Positions 1 through 5,379 of a stretch of 5,994 bases of DNA are shown piece after piece. The translations under genes were made by a program, and so were the position numbers. Location: the NCBI GenBank assembly GCA_017543165.1, contig JAFYGL010000653.1:1-5994 (forward strand), given 5' to 3'. The DNA is from Victivallales bacterium (GTDB lineage: Bacteria; Verrucomicrobiota; Lentisphaeria; Oligosphaerales; Oligosphaeraceae). The notes beneath the pieces were generated by a model. That model was not told the DNA's origin. It was given only the letters and a program-made list of their open reading frames with translations, and searched no databases. Positions within the stretch are counted from its first letter, which is position 1; each line of letters begins with the position of its first letter.

Positions 1-992
1 AATGCGGGCAGTTTTCGGTGCCGCATGCCCTCGATGCTGCCGTCGTTCAAATTGATGTGCGTGAGTTCCAGGTCGGCTGGCAGGCTGTCAGGCATGATGG
101 CGAAGTTGTGGTTCTGGGATGTGATTTCCACGTTGCCTGTCAGCAGGTTTTTGACTGGATGGTTGCATCCGTGATGGCCGAAGGGCAGGCGTCCCGTCTT
201 TGCGCCGCATGCAAGGCCAAGTATCTGATGCCCCAGGCAGATGCCCATGACAGGCACTTTGCCCAGCAGTTTCTTCACACATTCAGGCACGCCCTCCACA
301 CCGTCCGGGTCGCCAGGACCATTGGACAGCAGCACGCCGTCTGGTTTCATCGCCAGTATTTTTGCCGCAGTTGTGCCGCATGGCACCACTTCCACCTGGA
401 AGCCCATTTCCGCCAGTTGCCGCAGGATGTTGTATTTGATGCCGCAGTCGATGACGACTACCCGCATATCGCCTTCCTTGGACCAGGTGTATGGCTTGGC
501 CGCCGCCACTTGTTTTGCGCAGTCTATGCCGTCCAGCCCATGCCATTCCCTTGCCTTGGCGATGGCCTGTTCTGGTGTCATGTCCGTTCCGTCCGCATGG
601 AGCCATGCCTTCTGCGTGCCATGTTCGCGCAGGTGCAGCACCAGGCGGCGCGTGTCCACATTCGCCAATATAGGCTTGTTTGCCGCCTTCAGCAGCGCGT
701 CCAGGCTCTGGGTGCTTCTCCAGGATGAGGGCTGGTTCAGGTTCTGCACGATGAGCCCGTTCAGGAATATTCCGCGGGATTCCATGTCCTCCTCATTGCA
801 GCCGTAATTGCCAACCTCTGCGGTGGACAGCGCCACTATCTGCCCGAAATACGATGGGTCCGACACGATTTCCTGGTAGCCAGACATGCCTGTGTTGAAG
901 ACTGCCTCGCCTGGCATGTCCTGTGCCGCGCCCAATGAAATGCCCTGGAATACCGTACCATCGGCCAGCGCCAAATAGCCTTGTATGCTCAT
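1..992 (-). CDS. carA: Carbamoyl-phosphate synthase small (glutaminase) subunit, 3' end cut by window edge
   Basis: The frame from ATG at 992 is open to the left edge and gives 330 residues. The family is usually about 360-380, so roughly 30-50 C-terminal residues are missing. The subunit hydrolyses glutamine and passes ammonia to CarB for carbamoyl phosphate, feeding pyrimidine and arginine synthesis in the cytoplasm. The N-terminal CPSase domain shows GEAVFNTGMSGYQEIVSDPSY (about 28-48), GNYGCNEEDMESRG (61-74) and a VDTRRL motif (112-117). The class I amidotransferase domain has SNGPGDPDGVEGVP (223-236), the nucleophile elbow GICLGHQ with Cys252, FGHHGCNHPV (271-280) and SQNHNFAI (292-299). 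The catalytic His and Glu lie beyond the edge and cannot be checked. The segment before GNYG reads ALSTAEV instead of the common TYP-containing form, a small oddity. The gene starts 17 nt after purF stops; a weak AGGG lies about 10 nt before the ATG. It is probably co-transcribed with purF, and carB is expected next. Confidence 0.95.
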   Translation of the reverse strand, partial: MSIQGYLALADGTVFQGISLGAAQDMPGEAVFNTGMSGYQEIVSDPSYFGQIVALSTAEVGNYGCNEEDMESRGIFLNGLIVQNLNQPSSWRSTQSLDALLKAANKPILANVDTRRLVLHLREHGTQKAWLHADGTDMTPEQAIAKAREWHGLDGIDCAKQVAAAKPYTWSKEGDMRVVVIDCGIKYNILRQLAEMGFQVEVVPCGTTAAKILAMKPDGVLLSNGPGDPDGVEGVPECVKKLLGKVPVMGICLGHQILGLACGAKTGRLPFGHHGCNHPVKNLLTGNVEITSQNHNFAIMPDSLPADLELTHINLNDGSIEGMRHRKLPA

Positions 993-1009
993 GTATGTGT
1001 ACCCTGTCT

Positions 1010-2728
1010 TTAATATGCCCTTTCGTTGATGTTTTTCGCGTAGTTCAGCAGTGCCTGGTTGACCACGCGGTTGCCGCCTGGCGTGGGGTAGTTTCCTGTG
1101 AAATACCAGTCGCCAGTGTGGTTTGGTATGCAGCGGCGCAGGTCGGCGCAGGTCGGGAATACCACCTTCAGTTCCGCATTGAGGGTGTCAGGCAAGAGCC
1201 TGCGGCAGATTGCCTCTGTCAATTCGTCTTCGGTAAACAGCGCATACAGTTGCGCCGCGACATTCACCATGTCCTTGTCCGCCTTGCCAAGTTCCTTTTC
1301 CGCCTGGGCGACTGCCTCGTCGAAGCGGGATTGCATATTGCGTTCCTGAAGCAGGTCCATGCAAGCCTGGAATGCCACCAGTTCGCCAAAGGAGGCCATG
1401 TCTATGCCATAGCAGTCTGGATAGCGTATCTGCGGCGCGGAGGAGACGATGACAATGCGCTTTGGCTCCAGGCGGTCCAGTATGGGCAGAATGGCGCGGC
1501 GCATTGTATTGCCTCGCACGATGGAATCGTCTATCACCACCAGGTTGTCCTCGCCAGGATTCACCAGGCCGTAGGTCACATCATACACATGCGGGAACAA
1601 TTCCTCCCTGTGGTTGGCGTCGCTGATGAAAGTGCGGAATTTCGCATCCTTGACGGCCACCATTCCGAAGCGCAGCCTGTGCCCGTCCCTGCATTCGTCC
1701 AAAGCATCCAGCATGCCATGGAAACTGATCTGGGCGGTGTTGGGGATGTACGAGAACACGGTATGGTCGTAGTCGTGGTCAATTGCCTCTAGCACCTTGG
1801 GCACCACCGCGCGTCCAAGTGCGCGGCGTTCCTGCTGTATCTCCGCATCGTTGCCCCGTGAGAAGTAGATGCGCTCGAACACACAGTGACGAATGGGCGC
1901 CTCTGGCAGGCAGCGGTGCAGCGAGATCTTGCCCTGCACGGGTATGCTCAGCAGGTGGCCCGCTGGCAGTTCCTGCACATCCTGGCTGCGCAGGTTGAAG
2001 GCAGTCTGAATAGCAACACGCTCCGAGGCCACCACCACCACTTCTTCGTCCACATAGTAGTATGCAGGGCGGATGCCTGCGGCGTCGCGGAATACGAAGG
2101 CGTTGCCGTCTCCCACGATGCCGCCGATGACGAAGCCGCCGTCCCAGCTGGATGCGGTTTCCTTTACTGCCTGCAGCAGGTTTCCATTGCAAGCCTCCAG
2201 GTAGTGCGCCAGCAGGTCCAGCAGTATTTCGCAATCCTGGTGGCCGCGCGGGTGGTATCCCAGTTCCACCAGGTGCTGGAATACGCTGGCCGTATTGGTG
2301 AGATTGAAGTTGCCCGCCGCCAGTATTGTGCGGTTTCTGCGTGGATTTTCGCACACCATCGGGTGGCAGGCCTCCAATGTGCGCCTGCCGTAGGTGCCAT
2401 AGCGCAGATGCCCCAGATAGACTTCGCCGCAGAAAGCCTGCCTCTGCTCCGCATCGCCCATTTTCGCTGAAACTTTCTCCAGCAAATCAGCCAGCGGCGT
2501 GGAGGCGCAGCTTTTCTCCAAGTGGTAGAATGGCTTGCCTGGCTGGGCATCCAGTTCCACGCAGGCAATGCCAGCGCCGTCCTGCCCGCGGTTGTGCTGC
2601 TTTTCCATAAGTAGCGACAACTTGGAGAAGCCGTATGTGGAGGCGCCGTACTTCTTCGCATAGAAGTCCAGCGGTTTCCGCAGGCGCAGCAGCGCAATGC
2701 CGCATTCGTGCTTTAGGTCATCCGACAT
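1010..2728 (-). CDS. purF: Amidophosphoribosyltransferase, long PurF-like form (572 aa)
   Basis: Glutamine PRPP amidotransferase, which makes phosphoribosylamine from PRPP and glutamine in the first step of purine synthesis. The N-terminal class II (Ntn) glutaminase domain starts at Cys9 after an eight-residue leader (MSDDLKHE) that would have to be removed to free the nucleophile. RGQDGAG (47-53), GHLRYGT (106-112), DCEILL (165-170) and FRDAAGIRP (213-221) follow. The phosphoribosyltransferase domain has the PRPP loop VVIDDSIVRGNT (397-408) and YGIDMASFGEL (440-450). At 572 aa it is about 70-100 longer than the E. coli or B. subtilis enzymes; the extra length includes a C-terminal tail ending around DWYFTGNYPTPGGNRVVNQA (540-559). 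From memory, this matches the longer Bacteroidota-type PurF found next to carA. The oxyanion motif is GNFNLTN (139-145), not the usual NGNLTN. The ATG lies 3 nt after the glnN stop with no visible Shine-Dalgarno, suggesting translational coupling. The family is clear. Whether this is the cell's only PurF is not known. Confidence 0.93.
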   Translation of the reverse strand: MSDDLKHECGIALLRLRKPLDFYAKKYGASTYGFSKLSLLMEKQHNRGQDGAGIACVELDAQPGKPFYHLEKSCASTPLADLLEKVSAKMGDAEQRQAFCGEVYLGHLRYGTYGRRTLEACHPMVCENPRRNRTILAAGNFNLTNTASVFQHLVELGYHPRGHQDCEILLDLLAHYLEACNGNLLQAVKETASSWDGGFVIGGIVGDGNAFVFRDAAGIRPAYYYVDEEVVVVASERVAIQTAFNLRSQDVQELPAGHLLSIPVQGKISLHRCLPEAPIRHCVFERIYFSRGNDAEIQQERRALGRAVVPKVLEAIDHDYDHTVFSYIPNTAQISFHGMLDALDECRDGHRLRFGMVAVKDAKFRTFISDANHREELFPHVYDVTYGLVNPGEDNLVVIDDSIVRGNTMRRAILPILDRLEPKRIVIVSSAPQIRYPDCYGIDMASFGELVAFQACMDLLQERNMQSRFDEAVAQAEKELGKADKDMVNVAAQLYALFTEDELTEAICRRLLPDTLNAELKVVFPTCADLRRCIPNHTGDWYFTGNYPTPGGNRVVNQALLNYAKNINERAY

Positions 2729-2731
2729 AGA

Positions 2732-4885
2732 TTAGTAGATGAAGAGCATTTCCCTGTATTTTGGCAGTGGCCAGATGCTGTCGTCAATCAGCAATTCCAA
2801 AGCATCCACATTCTTGCGCAGGCATTCAATTGCATTGCGGATGCCTTTTCCAGTGGCGAGCGCATCCTGCAAGGTCGAGATGTAGGCGTTCATGGCCTCC
2901 ATCTGCTTTTCCATCTCCAGGCGCACTGTCTCGATTGCCTGGCTGCTCTTTCCGCCATTGCTTATGGCGAGATATTCCTTGAACACCACTGGCCGTACTA
3001 TGCTTCTGGCGATTTCCAGGGCCACGCGGCCCTCGATTTCCAGGCGGCGCTCGTAGTCCTCCTTGAATACATGGTATCTTGAAATCAATTCTGTCTTGGT
3101 GAGCACGCCGTATTTTTCAAACAGCTTCTGGTTCTCTTCGTCCAGCATGGGCTTGATTGCCTCTGGAGTGCTGGCCAGGTTAGGCAGGCCACGCTTCTCT
3201 GTTGCCTCCTTGATCCATGCCTGGGTGTAGCCATCGCCATTGAATATGACACGCTGGTGCGCCGAAATCTCGCTCTTAAGCAATGCCTGCAATTCGGCAT
3301 TGAAGGTCTTCTTCTTGAATCTTTCCAGTTTTCCGCTCAGTTCATCCAATGCCTCCGCCACAATTGTGTTGATTATGGTATTGGCCTCGGCGCAGGACTG
3401 CGAGGAACCTGGTGCGCGGAATTCAAATTTGTTGCCAGTGAAGGCAAATGGCGAGGTCCTGTTGCGGTCCGTGGCGTCTCTGTTGAGGGGCGGCAGCGCG
3501 TCGATGCCAATGCGCAGGGACGAGGCCTTGCTCTTGCTGGCGGAGGCGCCCTTCACCAACTGGTCGATTACGCCTTCCAACTGCTCGCCCACGAACATGG
3601 ATATGATGGCGGGCGGCGCCTCGTTGGCGCCCAGGCGGTGGTCGTTTCCAATGCCGGAAGTAGCTGTGCGTAGCAGGTCGCTGTGCATGTCCAGCGCATG
3701 TATCACTGCGGTCAGCACAGTGAGGAACACGGCGTTTTCAGCGGGGTTGCTGCCTGGGTCAAGCAGATTGCGCTTGCCGTAGGCGATTCCCCAGTTGTTG
3801 TGCTTGCCCGAGCCGTTCACGCCCGCGAATGGCTTTTCATGCAGGAGGCATACCAGGCCATGGCGGTCCGCAGTCTGCCTCAGCACTTCCATCACCAGCA
3901 TGTTGTGGTCCACCGCCAGGTTCAGGTCCTCGAAGATGGGAGCCAGTTCGAACTGGGCGGGCGCCACCTCGTTGTGGCGTGTCTTGGCTGGTATGCCAAG
4001 TTTCCACAGTTCCTTCTCCACCTCCGTCATGAATGCCAGAATGCGGGGGGGTATGCTGCCGAAATAGTGGTCTTCCAACTGCTGGTGCTTTGCTGGGGGG
4101 GCGCCATAGACGGTGCGTCCCGTCTGCAGCAGGTCAGGCCGCTGCAGATAGAATTTCTTGTCGATGAGGAAATATTCCTGCTCCACGCCCAAAGTCACCT
4201 TCACTGGCTCTTCCTTGTAGCCGAAGCATTTCATAAGGCGCACCACAGCCTTCTTCAGCACCTGCGTGGAGCGCAGCAGCGGCGTCTTCTTGTCCAGCAC
4301 TTCGCCAGTATATGAGCAGAATATCGTGGGAATGCAAAGCGTGCCGCCGTTTTCATGCCTCTTGATGAAGGCGGGGCTGGTGGGGTCCCAGGCAGTGTAG
4401 CCGCGGGCCTCGAATGTGCTGCGCAAACCACCAGAGGGGAAACTGGATGCATCAGGTTCACCGACGGTCAGCGTCTTGCCAGAGAACTCGAATATGGCCT
4501 TGCCATTGGTGAATTCCAGGAATGCGTCATGCTTTTCCGCCGTGCCGCCCGTCAATGGCTGGAACCAGTGGGTATAGTGGGTGGCGCCGCGGGACACGGC
4601 CCATTCCTTCATGGCAGTCGCCACATCATCCGCAATGGAAGGGTCAAGCGGGCGCATGCCATTTATGGTTTCCATCAACTTCTTGTAAACCGACTTCGGC
4701 AGATGCTCCGCCATCTTGCCAATGTCAAACACATCCTCCGCAAAGTATTCCAGCACCTTCGCGCCCTGTGGCTCGTCCAGCGCAGTTTTCCTGTCCGATA
4801 TGCGGCATACGGCATCAAATCTTTTTTGCATTTCCTCGCACTCCGTGAGAATTGGTTGCGTAGCAAGGTCATTTGACCTTGGCAT
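2732..4885 (-). CDS. glnN: Glutamine synthetase type III (GlnN family, about 717 aa)
   Basis: ATP-dependent ligation of ammonia to glutamate, the entry point for ammonia assimilation; type III enzymes are large (about 700-730 aa) and dodecameric. Length and motifs fit. Counted from the ATG at 4885: THWFQPLTGGTAEKHDAF (105-122) with the type III signature, GVEQEYFLID (233-242) with the metal-binding acidic residues, TRHNEVAPAQFELAP (302-316), HEKPFAGVNGSGKHNNW (349-365) for glutamate and ATP sites, FAFTGNKFEFRAPGSSQS (480-497), FNGDGYTQAW (548-557), and the conserved C-terminal WPLPKYREMLF (705-715). No frameshift or missing motif was seen. The start is uncertain: an in-frame GTG at 4894 would add three residues, and neither start has a Shine-Dalgarno. 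I prefer the ATG. It heads the glnN-purF-carA operon and is divergent from asnB. A sigma-54-type promoter sits about 35-55 nt upstream of the start. Two C7 tracts (coding strand) lie at 4045-4051 and 4095-4101. Confidence 0.96.
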   Translation of the reverse strand: MPRSNDLATQPILTECEEMQKRFDAVCRISDRKTALDEPQGAKVLEYFAEDVFDIGKMAEHLPKSVYKKLMETINGMRPLDPSIADDVATAMKEWAVSRGATHYTHWFQPLTGGTAEKHDAFLEFTNGKAIFEFSGKTLTVGEPDASSFPSGGLRSTFEARGYTAWDPTSPAFIKRHENGGTLCIPTIFCSYTGEVLDKKTPLLRSTQVLKKAVVRLMKCFGYKEEPVKVTLGVEQEYFLIDKKFYLQRPDLLQTGRTVYGAPPAKHQQLEDHYFGSIPPRILAFMTEVEKELWKLGIPAKTRHNEVAPAQFELAPIFEDLNLAVDHNMLVMEVLRQTADRHGLVCLLHEKPFAGVNGSGKHNNWGIAYGKRNLLDPGSNPAENAVFLTVLTAVIHALDMHSDLLRTATSGIGNDHRLGANEAPPAIISMFVGEQLEGVIDQLVKGASASKSKASSLRIGIDALPPLNRDATDRNRTSPFAFTGNKFEFRAPGSSQSCAEANTIINTIVAEALDELSGKLERFKKKTFNAELQALLKSEISAHQRVIFNGDGYTQAWIKEATEKRGLPNLASTPEAIKPMLDEENQKLFEKYGVLTKTELISRYHVFKEDYERRLEIEGRVALEIARSIVRPVVFKEYLAISNGGKSSQAIETVRLEMEKQMEAMNAYISTLQDALATGKGIRNAIECLRKNVDALELLIDDSIWPLPKYREMLFIY

Positions 4886-4893
4886 ACGATACA

Positions 4894-4904
4894 CGCATAA
4901 TGCG
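4894..4904 (-). promoter_or_regulatory. Short dyad in the glnN leader
   Basis: CGCAT-A-ATGCG is a perfect 11-nt dyad just upstream of the preferred glnN ATG, and CGCATAA occurs twice in tandem (4894-4900 and 4903-4909). It could be a small operator close to the transcription start or simply chance. No known family matches it. Confidence 0.25.
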
Positions 4905-4916
4905 CATAACGGAGTT

Positions 4917-4944
4917 ATTATAGCAATTGGTATGCCAAATGCAA
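4917..4944 (-). promoter_or_regulatory. Possible overlapping sigma-70 promoter of glnN
   Basis: On the minus strand TTGCAT (4944-4939) is followed after 16 nt by a perfect TATAAT (4922-4917). This overlaps the sigma-54-type element and predicts nearly the same start, around 4910. If real, it would give basal expression under nitrogen excess. The -35 match is only moderate, so it may be a by-product of the AT-rich sequence. Confidence 0.4.
4921..4939 (-). promoter_or_regulatory. Sigma-54 (RpoN) type promoter of glnN operon
   Basis: The minus strand reads TTTGGCATACCAATTGCTA. The -24 GG (4936-4935) and -12 GC (4924-4923) are separated by exactly 10 nt, the invariant sigma-54 spacing, and the flanks fit TGGCAY...TTGCW. 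The predicted start is near 4911, giving a leader of about 25 nt to the ATG. The asnB copy matches at 17 of 19 positions. RpoN control of glutamine synthetase is well known in enteric bacteria; for this organism it is inferred. Confidence 0.72.
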
Positions 4945-4945
4945 G

Positions 4946-4959
4946 GTGGCGAGCGCCAC
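4946..4959. promoter_or_regulatory. Perfect GC-rich palindrome upstream of the glnN promoter
   Basis: GTGGCG-AG-CGCCAC is a 14-nt perfect inverted repeat lying about 10 nt upstream of the -24 element, around -35 to -48 from the predicted start. A protein-binding operator is more plausible than an RNA hairpin, because it lies upstream of the predicted start. It does not fit the enteric NtrC consensus. It has no counterpart at the asnB promoter. Confidence 0.4.
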
Positions 4960-5025
4960 TGTGTTACAGATTGCGGAATTATTGGATTTTGCATGACAAG
5001 GAATGTAATTATAACTTTGGCGTAT

Positions 5026-5041
5026 TACAATTTTCGTAAAT
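5026..5041 (-). promoter_or_regulatory. AT-rich dyad, glnN-side copy (candidate activator site)
   Basis: The minus strand reads ATTTACGAAAATTGTA, with core TACGA-AAA-TTGTA. It differs by one base from the asnB-side copy at 5263-5278 and has the same orientation relative to its own gene. Its centre is about 120 nt upstream of the predicted glnN start, within the usual range for sigma-54 enhancer sites. Equally, the pair can be read as the outer ends of the large inverted repeat. Confidence 0.45.
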
Positions 5042-5056
5042 TGGCGCAGAAGCGAA

Positions 5057-5146
5057 GGGACGGAAGGGACGAAAGGGACGAAAGGGACGGAAGGGACGAA
5101 AGGGACCAAAGGGACGAAAGGGACGAAAGGGACCAAAGGGACGGAG
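5057..5146 (+). repeat. Tandem array, ten 9-nt units GGGACNNAA
   Basis: GGGAC recurs at 5057, 5066, 5075, 5084, 5093, 5102, 5111, 5120, 5129 and 5138 with an exact period of 9. The following four bases vary among GGAA, GAAA and CAAA, with GGAG in the last unit. A degenerate GGGAT continues at 5147. The only changing positions are the linker bases, as in a minisatellite. Open frames across it encode only RDERD or VPFVP repeats and are not credible genes. Confidence 0.95.
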
Positions 5147-5165
5147 GGGATATGAGTTCATAAAG

Positions 5166-5261
5166 GTCCCTTGGTCCCTTCCGTCCCTTCTGTCCCTTTT
5201 GTCCCTTTTGTCCCTTCCGTCCCTTCCGTCCCTTTAGTCCCTTTCGTCCCTTTTGTCCCTT
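5166..5261 (+). repeat. Complementary tandem array, eleven GTCCC units
   Basis: GTCCC recurs at 5166, 5174, 5183, 5192, 5201, 5210, 5219, 5228, 5237, 5246 and 5255. The period is 9 except for an 8-nt step between the first two. Linkers vary (TTCC, TTCT, TTTT, TTTA, TTTC). It is the reverse-complement family of the array at 5057-5146. The order of linker variants differs between arms, so it is not a simple recent copy. Confidence 0.95.
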
Positions 5262-5262
5262 G

Positions 5263-5278
5263 ATTTACAAAAATTGTA
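5263..5278 (+). promoter_or_regulatory. AT-rich dyad, asnB-side copy (candidate activator site)
   Basis: The plus strand reads ATTTACAAAAATTGTA, containing the perfect dyad TACAA-AAA-TTGTA (5266-5278). Its centre is about 64 nt upstream of the predicted asnB start. It matches the glnN-side copy at 15 of 16 positions and points the same way relative to its gene. A shared regulator is inferred; no named consensus was recognised. Confidence 0.45.
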
Positions 5279-5307
5279 TGAATTTTCCGATTTTGCAAGG
5301 GTTGGAT

Positions 5308-5326
5308 TTTGGCATACTAGTTGCTA
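5308..5326 (+). promoter_or_regulatory. Sigma-54 (RpoN) type promoter of asnB
   Basis: TTTGGCATACTAGTTGCTA has the -24 GG at 5311-5312 and the -12 GC at 5323-5324, exactly 10 nt apart. The predicted start is near 5336, leaving a leader of about 44 nt. A sigma-70 reading (TTGGAT, 17 nt, TAAGAC) is much weaker. The near-identity with the glnN promoter is the best support that both are real. Confidence 0.72.
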
Positions 5327-5364
5327 AGACTATAGGGTGTTTTTTAGAACCATCCAACAACAAA

Positions 5365-5370
5365 AAGGAA
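5365..5370 (+). promoter_or_regulatory. Ribosome binding site of asnB
   Basis: AAGGAA lies 9 nt before the ATG at 5380 in an A-rich, unstructured leader. It is the only clear Shine-Dalgarno in the window and supports this start, as does the required Met-Cys N-terminus. Confidence 0.75.
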
Positions 5371-5379
5371 GCAACAACA

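Larger units (their letters stand above)
5026..5278. repeat. Large inverted repeat (about 250 nt) with AT-rich ends and tandem-unit arms
   Basis: The outer 16 nt at each side are complementary at 15 of 16 positions. Inside them a GGGACNNAA array (5057-5146) faces a TTNNGTCCC array (5166-5261). When the arms are laid against each other unit by unit, GGGAC always pairs with GTCCC, and most linkers pair with at most one mismatch, wobble or bulge. The apex (5147-5165) carries TATGA-GT-TCATA, itself a palindrome. The left arm has about 15 extra nt (5042-5056) with no partner. No flanking target-site duplication was seen. Confidence 0.85.
4886..5379. promoter_or_regulatory. Divergent control region between glnN and asnB
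   Basis: This gap of about 490 nt has no credible gene. From the glnN side it holds: a short leader with a CGCAT-A-ATGCG dyad; the glnN sigma-54-type promoter; a GTGGCG-AG-CGCCAC palindrome; about 65 nt of AT-rich sequence; an AT-rich dyad; a giant inverted repeat of 9-nt units; a second copy of the AT-rich dyad; the asnB sigma-54-type promoter; and an unstructured, CAA-rich asnB leader with a Shine-Dalgarno. The two halves mirror each other in element order, though the spacings differ. A TTGGATTTTG(G)CAT string occurs at 4982-4993 and again at 5302-5315. That the region controls both genes together is inference from this layout. Confidence 0.8.

Noticed and set aside
1010..1700. Iron-sulfur cluster in PurF, as in B. 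subtilis
   Set aside because: Several Cys residues occur in the C-terminal half, but I could not align them with the B. subtilis cluster ligands.
18..2470. Long plus-strand open frames opposite carA and purF (18-728, 923-1792, 1886-2470)
   Set aside because: They lie opposite well-conserved minus-strand genes, have His/Gln/Ala/Val-rich low-information products with no recognisable motif, and are typical antisense shadows.
4886..4911. Glutamine-sensing riboswitch before glnN
   Set aside because: The predicted leader is only about 25 nt, too short for a glnA-type aptamer.
4987..5018. Plus-strand sigma-70 promoter (TTGCAT with TATAAC, 15-nt gap) reading into the array
   Set aside because: The gap is short, the -10 is imperfect, and it would transcribe through the entire inverted repeat to reach asnB.
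4918..5163. Frames across the GGGAC array encoding RDERD or VPFVP repeats (plus 4927-5163, minus 4918-5136)
   Set aside because: The peptides are only translations of a 9-nt DNA repeat, with no ribosome site, and they overlap the promoter region.
5057..5261. CRISPR array
   Set aside because: The unit is 9 nt with 4-nt variable linkers and the array inverts in the middle; there are no 20-40 nt spacers and no cas genes.
5057..5261. Intrinsic terminator
   Set aside because: Both flanking genes are transcribed away from the hairpin and the internal mispairs and length are not those of a compact terminator stem.
5026..5278. Insertion sequence
   Set aside because: No transposase frame and no visible target duplication; only a non-coding palindromic element remains possible.
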